This document shows, in pieces, positions 9,046 through 18,877 of a stretch of DNA of 64,000 nt. The number at the start of each line of letters is the position of its first letter. The first letter of the stretch is position 1. A program made the translations under genes and the position numbers. This DNA comes from Allomuricauda sp. GTDB taxonomy: Bacteria > Bacteroidota > Bacteroidia > Flavobacteriales > Flavobacteriaceae. The notes beneath the pieces were generated by a model that was not told the DNA's origin, made no database searches, and was given only the letters and a program-made list of their open reading frames with translations. The stretch is taken from contig CP051244.1 of assembly GCA_017795045.1 (NCBI GenBank), positions 1,873,541 to 1,937,540 of the forward strand, in the 5' to 3' direction.

Positions 9046-9427
9046 CGGCAACCTTAGGACCACTTGTACGCACATCAGGTCCGGAAGTGAATATATTACG
9101 GATGCTCCCATAGACAATAACGGGAAGGGAGAAGCTTTTTCCCCAACGGATACCGTGGCCACGGGATTGGCTAATTGCATGATGACCATGATGGGCATCA
9201 AGGCTAGGGATATGGAGGTGGATTTAACAGGTTCCACGGCTGAGGTGACCAAGCATATGGCCGCCAATCCAAGGCGCATTTCAAAGATTGAGGTGAAATT
9301 GGAGCTGCCTGCCCATGTTTCGGAAAAGCATCGGAAAATTTTGGTACATACCGCCAATACATGTCCTGTACATTACAGTCTGCATCCCGATATTGAACGT
9401 GTAATCGATTTTCATTGGGTAAAATAA
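9023..9427 (+). CDS. OsmC family protein
   Basis: 134 aa. Members of the OsmC/Ohr family are small cytoplasmic thiol peroxidases. The two cysteines expected are present: C52 in GLANCMMTMMG (helix start) and C114 in NTCPVHYSL. The YNGNLRT strand at the N-terminus and HPDIERVIDF at the end also fit. It resembles the YhfA-like branch rather than Ohr, so the physiological substrate is uncertain. It begins 23 bases inside the LysM gene and ends 13 bases inside the next gene, so translation of the chain is coupled. Confidence 0.88.
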   Translation: MTSKVTYNGNLRTTCTHIRSGSEYITDAPIDNNGKGEAFSPTDTVATGLANCMMTMMGIKARDMEVDLTGSTAEVTKHMAANPRRISKIEVKLELPAHVSEKHRKILVHTANTCPVHYSLHPDIERVIDFHWVK

Positions 9428-9948
9428 CAGCCATAGGATGTTTGTTGCTCCTTGGTTTTTTGGGTTTTGCACAGGAAATTGAGGAGGGTGTCCCTTGGGA
9501 TGCCAACAAGCGTCTTGTTTGGGCCGATTTTAAGGGGAAAGTGCCCCCGGCAGCCGTTCCTGCGGCCACAACGGCCAGTGGCATTAGTTATACCTACTCT
9601 GCCAATTTAATGCACCATGAGGTAGAACTGGATTATGAAGTAACCGCCTATTTCTATCCCAACGAATCTTGGTATAAGCGTGAGCTGGCCAACGATACCA
9701 TATTGAGCCACGAACAGTTGCATTTTGATATTGCAGAGCTCTTTGCCCGAAAGATGAGAAACCGATTGGACCGCACTTCCTTTTCCGATAATGTAAAGGC
9801 TGAGGTTAGGAAAATCTACCAAGAGATTTTACAGGAACTCAAAGAGTTTCAGGAAGCCTACGATTGGGAGACCAACTTTTCCCGAAACGTTGAAAAGCAA
9901 TTGGAGTGGAACGCCAAAATTGCCAAGGAGCTTCAGGCGGTGGAATAA
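9415..9948 (+). CDS. DUF922-type predicted secreted zinc protease
   Basis: 177 aa with an N-terminal signal sequence (GCLLLLGFLGFAQE). The motif HEQLH (H99, E100, H103) is an HExxH zinc-protease signature, set in LSHEQLHFDIAELFARK, as in DUF922 proteins, which are predicted secreted Zn-dependent proteases. The N-terminal half has the family-like WADFKGKVP segment. The third zinc ligand cannot be assigned by eye. It is the last gene of the guaA-LysM-osmC chain and starts 13 bases inside osmC. An inverted-repeat element follows 14 bases after its stop. Proteolysis of wall or envelope proteins is a guess from the LysM neighbour. Confidence 0.78.
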   Translation: MGKITAIGCLLLLGFLGFAQEIEEGVPWDANKRLVWADFKGKVPPAAVPAATTASGISYTYSANLMHHEVELDYEVTAYFYPNESWYKRELANDTILSHEQLHFDIAELFARKMRNRLDRTSFSDNVKAEVRKIYQEILQELKEFQEAYDWETNFSRNVEKQLEWNAKIAKELQAVE

Positions 9949-9961
9949 TTTCCCAACGAGG

Positions 9962-10049
9962 GTTCGAGTGATTTTTGACGTGAAACGACAAAAATTGTAT
10001 CGAGAACCAAATCAATTCTCGATACGTTTCCTTTGGAAACCACTCGAAC
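9962..10049. repeat. Cloverleaf-like nested inverted repeat (REP-like element)
   Basis: An 88-base element between convergent gene ends. The outer stem is GTTCGAGTG (9962-9970) with CACTCGAAC (10041-10049). Inside are three adjacent hairpins: TTTTTG/CAAAAA (9972-9994), GTATCGAGAA/TTCTCGATAC (9997-10025) and GTTTCC/GGAAAC (10026-10040). All arms are perfect complements, giving a four-way junction. It has no T-run, so it is not a standard terminator. It resembles dispersed intergenic repeats of flavobacterial genomes; no second copy was seen in this window. Confidence 0.75.
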
Positions 10050-10069
10050 TGACGAGCAAACGCCATGTT

Positions 10070-11689
10070 TTATTTCTTGTATTTATCGATAAACTTCTGG
10101 TCCAGTTCCTCAGAATCCTTGTACTTCACCCGCAGGGCCTTTAATTCTTCCTTCAATTTCTCCTGAATTTCGGCATAGGCCGGGTCATCGTATACATTTT
10201 GCATTTCGTGGGGGTCTTTGGCAAGGTCGTACAGCTCCCATTCGTCCACATCATGATAGAAATGAATCAACTTATATTGTTTGTTGGCCATACCATAATG
10301 CCTTTTTACGGCGTGTTCTGCAGGATACTCGTAATAGTGGTAATACACATTTTCCCTATCCCACTGTTCCAAATTTCCGGTCAAGATGGGCATTAGGCTT
10401 TCCCCCTGCATATCATCCGGGATAGCGGCCCCGGCAGCTTCCAAAAAGGTTTGGGCAAAGTCGAGGTTCTGGACCATTTCATCACTGGTGATACCAGGTT
10501 TAATGGTGTTGGGCCAACGAATCAACAAGGGCGTTCCAAAGGATTCTTGGTACATAAACCGCTTATCAAACCAACCGTGTTCACCCAAGTAAAACCCTTG
10601 GTCCGAGGTATAGACCACCAAGGTATTCTCGGCCAAATCGGTTTCATCCAAATAGTCCAGTACCCGACCCACATTGTCATCCACAGAGGCTATGGTAGCC
10701 AGATAATCCTGCATATAGCGTTGGTATTTCCAGCGGGTCTTTTCGGTATCATCCATATTTGGCCACTTGGCCTTGAAATCTTCGGCAATGGCATCCAGAA
10801 TGCGAAGGTACTCCGCTTGTTGTTCCTCGGTGAGGCGCGCCACTTCCCCACGACTGAAAAGCGGTCTGTTCCTAGGGTCGGTGTTCATGCCCAGCTCATC
10901 GGCAAGCTCGGGATAGACCTTGCAATCGTAGCTGAGGAGCATGTGCTTAAAAATGTTCATCTCGGCGGTACGGGCCGCGGTGCCCCTTCCGGAATAATCA
11001 TCAAAAAGGGAGGCAGGTTCAGGGATTTCCTTTTCCAGATAGGCTTTGAACTTGTCCGCTTTGGGCCACCATGGGCGGTGCGGTGCCTTGTGCAGGTACA
11101 TCATCAAAAACGGCTTTTCAGGGTCCCGTTTTTGGTCCAGCCACTCCAAGGTCATATCGGTGATAATGTCCGAGGCATAACCCATTTTTTGTATGGTATC
11201 GCCCTTGGGCGTGATAAAATCCGGGTTCATGTAGCGTCCCTGTCCGGGCACGATCATAAATTCATCAAAACCCTTGGGGCTGTTGCCAAAGTGCAACTTG
11301 CCGAACATGGCCGTTTGATAGCCTGCCTTTTGCAACAACTGCGGAAAAGTGACCTGCGTAGTGTCAAAAGGGGAGATGTTGTCTATTTTTCCATTGATGT
11401 GGGTATGCTTCCCGGTTAAAATAGTGGCCCGCGAAGGCGCACAGATGGAGTTGGTGACCGAGGCATTGGTGAACAACATCCCTTCCTTGGCCAAACGGTC
11501 TATGTTGGGGGTCTGTATCAAGGTGGTGTCATAGGCACTGATGGCTTGGTAGGCATGGTCATCACTCATGATGAACAGGATGTTGGGCCGGGCCTTGGTG
11601 GTTTCTACTTGTTCTTTTGGGGTGTCCTTACATCCAATAAGAAAGGAGATAAGGAGAAGGGGTAACATAAATACAGGTTTAGACCTCAT
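10070..11689 (-). CDS. Sulfatase lipoprotein (type I, Cys-type)
   Basis: 539 aa. A lipobox LIGC (C20) marks it as a lipoprotein anchored in the envelope. The sulfatase signature ICAPSRATILTGKH gives the formylglycine site C83 in CxPSR, which needs an anaerobic or FGE-type maturase encoded elsewhere. Metal ligands are visible as MSDDH (D43, D44) near the start, and YTSDQG plus GEHGWFDKR later. The overall layout is closest to iduronate-2-sulfatase/heparan sulfatase-like members of family S1. The substrate is probably a sulfated algal or host glycan; this cannot be settled by eye. There are no glycoside hydrolases or SusC/D genes beside it, so it is not part of an obvious polysaccharide utilisation locus. 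Confidence 0.92.
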   Translation of the reverse strand: MRSKPVFMLPLLLISFLIGCKDTPKEQVETTKARPNILFIMSDDHAYQAISAYDTTLIQTPNIDRLAKEGMLFTNASVTNSICAPSRATILTGKHTHINGKIDNISPFDTTQVTFPQLLQKAGYQTAMFGKLHFGNSPKGFDEFMIVPGQGRYMNPDFITPKGDTIQKMGYASDIITDMTLEWLDQKRDPEKPFLMMYLHKAPHRPWWPKADKFKAYLEKEIPEPASLFDDYSGRGTAARTAEMNIFKHMLLSYDCKVYPELADELGMNTDPRNRPLFSRGEVARLTEEQQAEYLRILDAIAEDFKAKWPNMDDTEKTRWKYQRYMQDYLATIASVDDNVGRVLDYLDETDLAENTLVVYTSDQGFYLGEHGWFDKRFMYQESFGTPLLIRWPNTIKPGITSDEMVQNLDFAQTFLEAAGAAIPDDMQGESLMPILTGNLEQWDRENVYYHYYEYPAEHAVKRHYGMANKQYKLIHFYHDVDEWELYDLAKDPHEMQNVYDDPAYAEIQEKLKEELKALRVKYKDSEELDQKFIDKYKK

Positions 11690-11791
11690 GGTGTTGGATG
11701 GGTTTAGAGGTTGAAAGGTAACAAAATCAATTGATGTGAAATTCCTTTACTGATTAAACCTGTTTGGATCTTATCATTTGATGGCATATGG

Positions 11792-12451
11792 TTATTCCCA
11801 CATAATAGTTTCGATATCATCAATCACCCATTTTTCCTTTTCCCTTTTTATATAAATTAGAGAAGTCATTCCGCATTGTTGGCCACAACTAACGGCACAT
11901 TGTAATAATCCAAATCTTTTTCCTTTATCAAATTTAATTCTCGAAAAACTGATTAGCCCTTCCAAATAGAAATCCTTTGTTTTTGTCCATTCATTGGTGG
12001 TGTGATCCTTAATTTCACTAAAGTATCTGAAATCATGATTCATTTTTGGCTTGAGTTTCAAAATATTGAACCGATAACCGTTCTTAATCGTTATGGAGTC
12101 AAATACAAGGTTATTCCCTGAAAAGTGACCTGCCAATTTTTTGGTGTAGGATTGGTCAGGCCCATAATAAGATTCGCTAAGTCCTTGAACTGAATCTAAA
12201 ACTCCGATCACAACGTTTACAGAGTCCTCTTTTTCCCAGATATATGAACTGTCTTTTGCATACTCCTGGAGCATATATCCTCTGGAAGTTTCGGGAAATA
12301 TGGAATCAATAATTTTTGGGGCAACTTCGTATAGTACCTTTTGCTCGTATTGTAAATGATCCGTAGGCTGCTTTGAGCAAGCCAACGCGATAAGAATCAG
12401 TAATCCACATAGAAATATTTTTGGGTACATGCACTCTCTGCTTTTATTCAT
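11792..12451 (-). CDS. Orphan predicted lipoprotein
   Basis: About 219 aa from the chosen ATG; a later ATG at 12430 is equally plausible, and the 12499 start is less likely because it precedes the hydrophobic signal by many polar residues. The signal LCGLLILIALACSKQ ends in a lipobox-like ALAC. The mature part has no motif I recognise. It contains a late cysteine cluster, CAVSCGQQC, at about two-thirds to three-quarters of the length, which could form disulfides or bind metal. Local DNA looks more AT-rich than the sulfatase next door, and neighbours on the other side are also small orphans, hinting at an accessory patch. Confidence 0.7.
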   Translation of the reverse strand: MNKSRECMYPKIFLCGLLILIALACSKQPTDHLQYEQKVLYEVAPKIIDSIFPETSRGYMLQEYAKDSSYIWEKEDSVNVVIGVLDSVQGLSESYYGPDQSYTKKLAGHFSGNNLVFDSITIKNGYRFNILKLKPKMNHDFRYFSEIKDHTTNEWTKTKDFYLEGLISFSRIKFDKGKRFGLLQCAVSCGQQCGMTSLIYIKREKEKWVIDDIETIMWE

Positions 12452-12616
12452 GATTTCTTGGAGTATCAAAGAATGAATTGCTTTTTTAAAAATAACCATT
12501 TCCCTTTGGAAGAAAAGCCTTAAAATTCAGTTGTTTTTTGATTAAGGTACGATAGATAGGGCTACTGTTTTGAAAACAATTCGGGAACTTGCGGGAGTAA
12601 ATCAATACATGCCGAT

Positions 12617-12814
12617 ATGTCATCCAACAATCCAATAATCCAACTGTCCGATTTTATACAGGATGCCTATGGTACTCCCGAAGCTTTGGCCCAACAGTTA
12701 GATCTTGCAGTAGAAATGCTGTTTTATGTGGAAGAGGATACCTTTTCCCGTAGGGAACTGCAGGAAGTGGCGTCGGCCCTCAAGGGTGTGGTTAGGGTGT
12801 TGCGGAAATCTTAG
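12617..12814 (+). CDS. Small conserved-looking protein, 65 aa
   Basis: Unrecognised cytoplasmic protein. The sequence is clean and helical with acidic and hydrophobic alternation (LSDFIQDAYG, VASALKGVVRVLRK) and no signal or membrane segment. It lies between two minus-strand genes with an ATG at 12617 and ends 16 bases before the stop of the convergent XRE-DUF4870 gene. Coding looks real from residue composition, but no function can be given. Confidence 0.55.
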   Translation: MSSNNPIIQLSDFIQDAYGTPEALAQQLDLAVEMLFYVEEDTFSRRELQEVASALKGVVRVLRKS

Positions 12815-12829
12815 AATCAGGGGGAGGTG

Positions 12830-13417
12830 CTATCGGATAAATTGCAATGCAATCGGGAAATGGTTTTTCATCCTGTCCTTTAGGGTAATCGCCACGACCA
12901 ATACATAAATGATATTCAACATATAGAGGCTAAGGACATAAATGATCAATACGGTCCAAGGGCTAAGATAGGTGTTGCTGGTTGAAATGGAAAAGTCGAA
13001 AAACCGGTTTATGATGAACCAAACATAGGGGAGCGCAAACACTATGGTCCAAGTGATCTGAAAATTCAATAGGTTTTTGGCGTAAAAATCAATGTGTTTG
13101 ACGTTGTTCTTACGTACCAACCATAAAATCAAGGGGAGAATAATATTTCCCGGAGGCAGTACAACAAAGGCCAAGGTGGAAAAATGCATCGCCTTTATAT
13201 ATCCCATATTGCTTTTGGGCCCATGTTCCATAAGCTCATCCATCGGAACTTCTAGAGCGTCCGCAATTCTTTTGAGGGTTTCACCATGGGGATTGGTATG
13301 CCCTTTTTCTATCCTTTGTAGTGTCCGAAGATTGATTTGGGCACTGTCTGCCAGTTTTTCTTGGGTCAATCCTTTTGATTTTCTGAGCACGCAGATACTC
13401 TGGCCTAGATCATCCAT
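12830..13417 (-). CDS. XRE-family HTH regulator fused to a DUF4870-like membrane domain
   Basis: 195 aa. Residues about 6-62 form an XRE/Cro helix-turn-helix (LRKSKGLTQEKLADSAQ, then LRTLQRIEKG and LKRIADALEV). From about residue 75 the protein becomes membrane-spanning with three or four hydrophobic segments and the DUF4870-like order PPGNIILPLILWLVRK followed by a soluble turn and LLNFQITW. A DNA-binding domain tethered to the inner membrane implies sensing of the membrane state, but the targets are unknown. It is convergent with the 65-aa gene. Such fusions recur in Bacteroidota. Confidence 0.82.
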   Translation of the reverse strand: MDDLGQSICVLRKSKGLTQEKLADSAQINLRTLQRIEKGHTNPHGETLKRIADALEVPMDELMEHGPKSNMGYIKAMHFSTLAFVVLPPGNIILPLILWLVRKNNVKHIDFYAKNLLNFQITWTIVFALPYVWFIINRFFDFSISTSNTYLSPWTVLIIYVLSLYMLNIIYVLVVAITLKDRMKNHFPIALQFIR

Positions 13418-13544
13418 TTTTAAATTTTTGAAGTTCAGGTCAAAAGTATGTCCGCATGCTTAAAAACCAGATGGTCTGTTTGCGACTTTTTTGCGGCATT
13501 TCCACAAAGAAGCTTTTATGGATAGTGTTGAACGTTCACAAGGT

Positions 13545-13979
13545 TCATGGCCAATCATAGGTTTCATCATCTTTAAATGGAACTCCCATTTCCACATCCA
13601 GAACTACACCATACTCACAATTTAGGCTTAGCCAATACGCTTCGTTGAAGTACATGGTCAGAAACTCAAACTCGTCTTTTTCCCATTCCTGTACTTCGGG
13701 GAAACCCTGTTCCATGACAAGTTCAGATTTTGCCCGTATGATCGGATTACCCTTATAATTTAGTTCAGGGTGCATTGTTCGGATATATCCAAGGCGGTCA
13801 TTTTCGTCTTTATAAAAAGTTAAGCGAAGCAATTTTTCATGCCATTCAAAAATCGTTTCACTGTCTCCATGGTCATCCAAATGAAAAATCCGATCAGGGT
13901 TGCCCAAAATTTCAATGACTTCCTTTTGGGTCATTCCAAATTTTAAATTGTCTATCCCAATTTTAGGTTTGAGTTCCAT
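13545..13979 (-). CDS. Uncharacterised cytoplasmic protein, 144 aa
   Basis: No signal peptide or membrane segment. The N-terminal LKFGMTQKEVIEILGNPD is the beta-lactamase-inhibitor/SmpA-like start of small alpha-beta repeats (GMTxxEVxxxLGxP), here in a soluble protein. The rest is acidic (EWEKDEFEF, PFKDDETYDWP). Proteins of this type occur as orphans or beside polymorphic-toxin loci as immunity-like proteins, but no toxin gene is next to it. It ends 128 bases upstream of the XRE-DUF4870 start on the same strand. Confidence 0.65.
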   Translation of the reverse strand: MELKPKIGIDNLKFGMTQKEVIEILGNPDRIFHLDDHGDSETIFEWHEKLLRLTFYKDENDRLGYIRTMHPELNYKGNPIIRAKSELVMEQGFPEVQEWEKDEFEFLTMYFNEAYWLSLNCEYGVVLDVEMGVPFKDDETYDWP

Positions 13980-13999
13980 GTATCGATGAATTGGTATTG

Positions 14000-14863
14000 C
14001 TAAATATCACACCGTAAAAAACCATCTTTCAAGGCAGCGATCTTATCTTCCCAAGTGGTCAGGAACTCTTGGGCCACATAGCCTGTAAACCCGGTTTCAT
14101 GGATGGCCTTGATAATGGCCGGGTAGTAGAGCTCTTGGGTCTCATCGATCTCGTTACGACCCGGAACCCCCGCCGTGTGGTAGTGCCCAAAATAGGGATG
14201 GTAGTTGCGTATGCTGCGGATAATGTCACCCTCTTGGATCTGCATATGGTAAATATCGAACAACAACTTAAAGTTGTCGCTTCCTAGGTGCTTGCAGAGT
14301 TCCACGCCCCAAAGGGAGTTGTCGCACATATAATCCTTATGGTCCACTTGGTTGAACAGTTCCATCTGAATGACCACCCCGTGCTCTTCGGCCAAGGGGA
14401 TGATCTGTGACAGTCCGTCCACACAGTTTTGCAGCCCCACATAATCGTTCATGCCCCTGCGGTTGCCACTAAAGCAGATGAGGTTGGTGTAACCGGCCTC
14501 GGCCACCTTGGGGATCATCTCCGTATAATTTTTAATGAGCTGTTCGTGGTATTTGGGGTCGTTCCATCCTTCGGTAAGACTTATCTCGGCCCCGTTGCAC
14601 ATGGAGCAGTGGATGTCGTATTTTTTCAACAAAGGCCAATCCTTGGGACCGATCAGGTCAACGGCTTTTACGCCCAAACTGTTCAGGGTCTTCAGAAAAT
14701 CCTCCAAGGGAATATCGGAAAAACACCAGTGGCAGACACTGTGGTTGATGTTGTTCTTTAGTTTGAATTCTTTCTGTGGCGTTTGGTCTTGCGCAAGACC
14801 GGAAACCGATGCCAAACCCGCTGAACCAGCGGCCGCCGTGGCAATAAAATTTCTTCGCTTCAT
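14000..14863 (-). CDS. Tat-exported hydroxypyruvate isomerase-like TIM-barrel protein
   Basis: 287 aa from the ATG giving MKRRNFIATAAAGSAG, a twin-arginine-type signal (KRRNF) with a hydrophobic stretch and ALA-type cleavage; the longer frame start would bury this signal. The mature part is an AP-endonuclease-2/xylose-isomerase-like TIM barrel: LICFSGNRRGM, VVIQMELFN, KLLFDIYHMQIQEGD, and GHYHTAGVPGRNEID are the metal-binding strand ends seen in hydroxypyruvate isomerase-like enzymes. The residues E, D, H and E expected for divalent metal binding are present. The physiological sugar or keto acid is unknown. It is divergent from the DUF3820 gene across 47 bases. Confidence 0.85.
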   Translation of the reverse strand: MKRRNFIATAAAGSAGLASVSGLAQDQTPQKEFKLKNNINHSVCHWCFSDIPLEDFLKTLNSLGVKAVDLIGPKDWPLLKKYDIHCSMCNGAEISLTEGWNDPKYHEQLIKNYTEMIPKVAEAGYTNLICFSGNRRGMNDYVGLQNCVDGLSQIIPLAEEHGVVIQMELFNQVDHKDYMCDNSLWGVELCKHLGSDNFKLLFDIYHMQIQEGDIIRSIRNYHPYFGHYHTAGVPGRNEIDETQELYYPAIIKAIHETGFTGYVAQEFLTTWEDKIAALKDGFLRCDI

Positions 14864-14910
14864 GTTTTCGGAGTGATTGTTCCGGGAAAGATAGTACATT
14901 GCCCCTACAA

Positions 14911-16837
<1,927 letters not shown>

Positions 16838-16853
16838 ACTGCGGTTTTGGGCA

Positions 16854-16861
16854 TATATTTG
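16854..16861 (+). promoter_or_regulatory. -7 promoter box TATATTTG for yidC
   Basis: Exact TAnnTTTG match in the pyrG-yidC gap, 43 bases before the yidC ATG. It leaves a leader of roughly 40 bases. Confidence 0.6.
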
Positions 16862-16904
16862 CGAGCTGAATACCGATAAAGAAGATTTCTACTAAATAAT
16901 TTTC

Positions 16905-18788
16905 ATGGAAGAAAAGAAGCTGGATATCAATTCCATAATTGGATTTGTATTGATTTTTGGGATATTGATTTTTATGTTTTACCAAAATCAGCCTACCCCA
17001 GAAGAGCTGGAAGCGCAGAAAGCAGAGCAAGAACAGATTGAAGCTGCGGCAAAACAAGCCGAAGAGGCCGAAACCACCACAACCCCGGTACAGCAAGCCC
17101 AGACCTTGGATTTGAACGATTCCACCGCAGTGGCCAATTACAAGGGCTCTGTTGGGGCGTTTGGATTTACCCAAGCTGCCGAAGGGACCACCAAGCTGGA
17201 GAATGAAGTGCTTTACTTGGAGGTATCCAATAAAGGGGGACAAATCGTGGAGGCCAGAATGAAGAACTTTGTCACATATGACTCCGTTCCCGTTTATCTG
17301 GTAAAGGATGGCAATGCCAGTTTTGCGCTCAACTTTTCGGCCAATGACAATAGGGTGCTCAACACCGCAGACCTGTATTTTGAGCCTTCCCTTTCCAATA
17401 GTGGGGACAACCAAGTGCTTTCCATGAAGGCCAAGGTTGCCGAGAACCGCTTTTTGGAATATCGGTATGAAATAAAGCCCAATGATTATTTGGTGGATTT
17501 TACCATCCGTTCCCAAGGGTTGAATGGGGTGATCAACAGCAGTAAACCGGTTACCTTGGATTGGGACATGAAGGGGATTCGGCACAATAAGAGTGTTAAA
17601 TACGAGAACCGTTACACCCGTTTGACGTACAACCATGAAGATGGTAAGATCAGTAAACTTTCCGAAAGCAGCGACTTGGATGAAGAGACCGAGGAAGATA
17701 TCAAGTGGCTTTCCTACCGTCAACACTTTTTCAGCTCCATTTTAGCGACAAAGGACCATTTTAAGACCGCGGAACTCAGCTCCAAAAATTTAGTGGAGGA
17801 AGAGGGCAAGGATGTAATGTTCACCAAGGCATACAGTACCAAGGCTCCTTTGGAGTTGCAAGGTGGTGAGCTTTCACAGAACATGTATTGGTATTATGGT
17901 CCAACAGATGTAAAGGTGTTGGATAATTATAAGGAGTTGGGCTTGGTGGATTCCATACCCTTTGGTTGGGGAATTTTTGGATGGATCAACCGATATGTCT
18001 TTACACCTTTCTATGACTTTTTAAGCTCGTTCCTTCCATTTGGAATCGCGATAATCGTAATGACCATTTTGGTGCGTTTGGCTCTATCGCCCGTTACCTA
18101 TAAGTCCTACCTCTCTCAGGCCAAGATGAAGGTTTTGAAACCAGAGATCACGGAGATCAATGAGAAGTACAAGGACAATGCCATGAAAAAGCAGCAAGAG
18201 ACCATGAAGCTCTACAACAAGGCAGGGGTCAGCCCAATGAGTGGCTGTATTCCAGCGTTGCTGCAGTTGCCTATTTTCTATGCGTTGTTCATGTTTTTCC
18301 CGACCTCATTTACCTTGAGACAAAAATCTTTCCTATGGGCAGAGGATTTATCGTCCTATGATTCCATTTTTGAATGGACCACGAATATTCCGGTCATATC
18401 CAGTTTTTATGGAAACCACGTGAGTCTGTTCCCGATTTTGGCCTCGATTGCCATCTTCTTCTATATGATGATGACCACGGGACAGAGCATGCAGATGCAG
18501 CAGCAGCCCGGTATGCCCAACATGAAGTTCATTATGTACCTGTCTCCACTGATCATGTTGATTTTCTTCAACAACTACGCTAGTGGTTTGAGTTTGTATT
18601 ACTTTATTTCCAACCTGATCACCATCTTTATCATGTTGGCCATTAAGAACTACATCTTGGACGAGGACAAGATCCATGCGCAGATTCAGGAAAACAAAAA
18701 GAAGCCGAAAAAAGAAAACAAGTTCCAACGCAAGATGCGTGAGATGATGGAACAGGCCGAAGAGCAGAAAAAGGCAGGAAAGCGATAG
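16905..18788 (+). CDS. yidC: Membrane protein insertase YidC
   Basis: 627 aa. Inner-membrane insertase that places proteins into the membrane with or after SecYEG. Seen: an N-terminal membrane anchor (about 7-25, SIIGFVLIFGILIFMFY), an acidic Q/A/E-rich linker, a large periplasmic beta domain (about 70-355), and the C-terminal 60KD_IMP core with the conserved order SSFLPFGIAIIVMTILVRLALSPVTYKS, the cytoplasmic hairpin with AKMKVLKPEI, and then four more membrane segments. The end is strongly basic (KKPKKENKFQRKMRE), which is the ribosome-contacting tail of this branch. Length and layout fit Bacteroidota YidC. Confidence 0.97.
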   Translation: MEEKKLDINSIIGFVLIFGILIFMFYQNQPTPEELEAQKAEQEQIEAAAKQAEEAETTTTPVQQAQTLDLNDSTAVANYKGSVGAFGFTQAAEGTTKLENEVLYLEVSNKGGQIVEARMKNFVTYDSVPVYLVKDGNASFALNFSANDNRVLNTADLYFEPSLSNSGDNQVLSMKAKVAENRFLEYRYEIKPNDYLVDFTIRSQGLNGVINSSKPVTLDWDMKGIRHNKSVKYENRYTRLTYNHEDGKISKLSESSDLDEETEEDIKWLSYRQHFFSSILATKDHFKTAELSSKNLVEEEGKDVMFTKAYSTKAPLELQGGELSQNMYWYYGPTDVKVLDNYKELGLVDSIPFGWGIFGWINRYVFTPFYDFLSSFLPFGIAIIVMTILVRLALSPVTYKSYLSQAKMKVLKPEITEINEKYKDNAMKKQQETMKLYNKAGVSPMSGCIPALLQLPIFYALFMFFPTSFTLRQKSFLWAEDLSSYDSIFEWTTNIPVISSFYGNHVSLFPILASIAIFFYMMMTTGQSMQMQQQPGMPNMKFIMYLSPLIMLIFFNNYASGLSLYYFISNLITIFIMLAIKNYILDEDKIHAQIQENKKKPKKENKFQRKMREMMEQAEEQKKAGKR

Positions 18789-18877
18789 ATATCCGTATTG
18801 AAGTTTATGGGGTGGCCCGTTAAACCTTTTGGGTTTAGGGAAGTCATAAAGGCATCTAACCATAAACTTTAGTACGT

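Noticed and set aside
9962-10049. tRNA gene because of the cloverleaf shape
   Set aside because: The arms lack tRNA conserved bases (no GTTCRA T-arm in place, no CCA-type acceptor, wrong loop sizes).
10451-11419. 322-codon plus-strand frame opposite the sulfatase
   Set aside because: The sulfatase on the other strand has an intact lipobox and formylglycine motif; the opposite frame has no recognisable domain.
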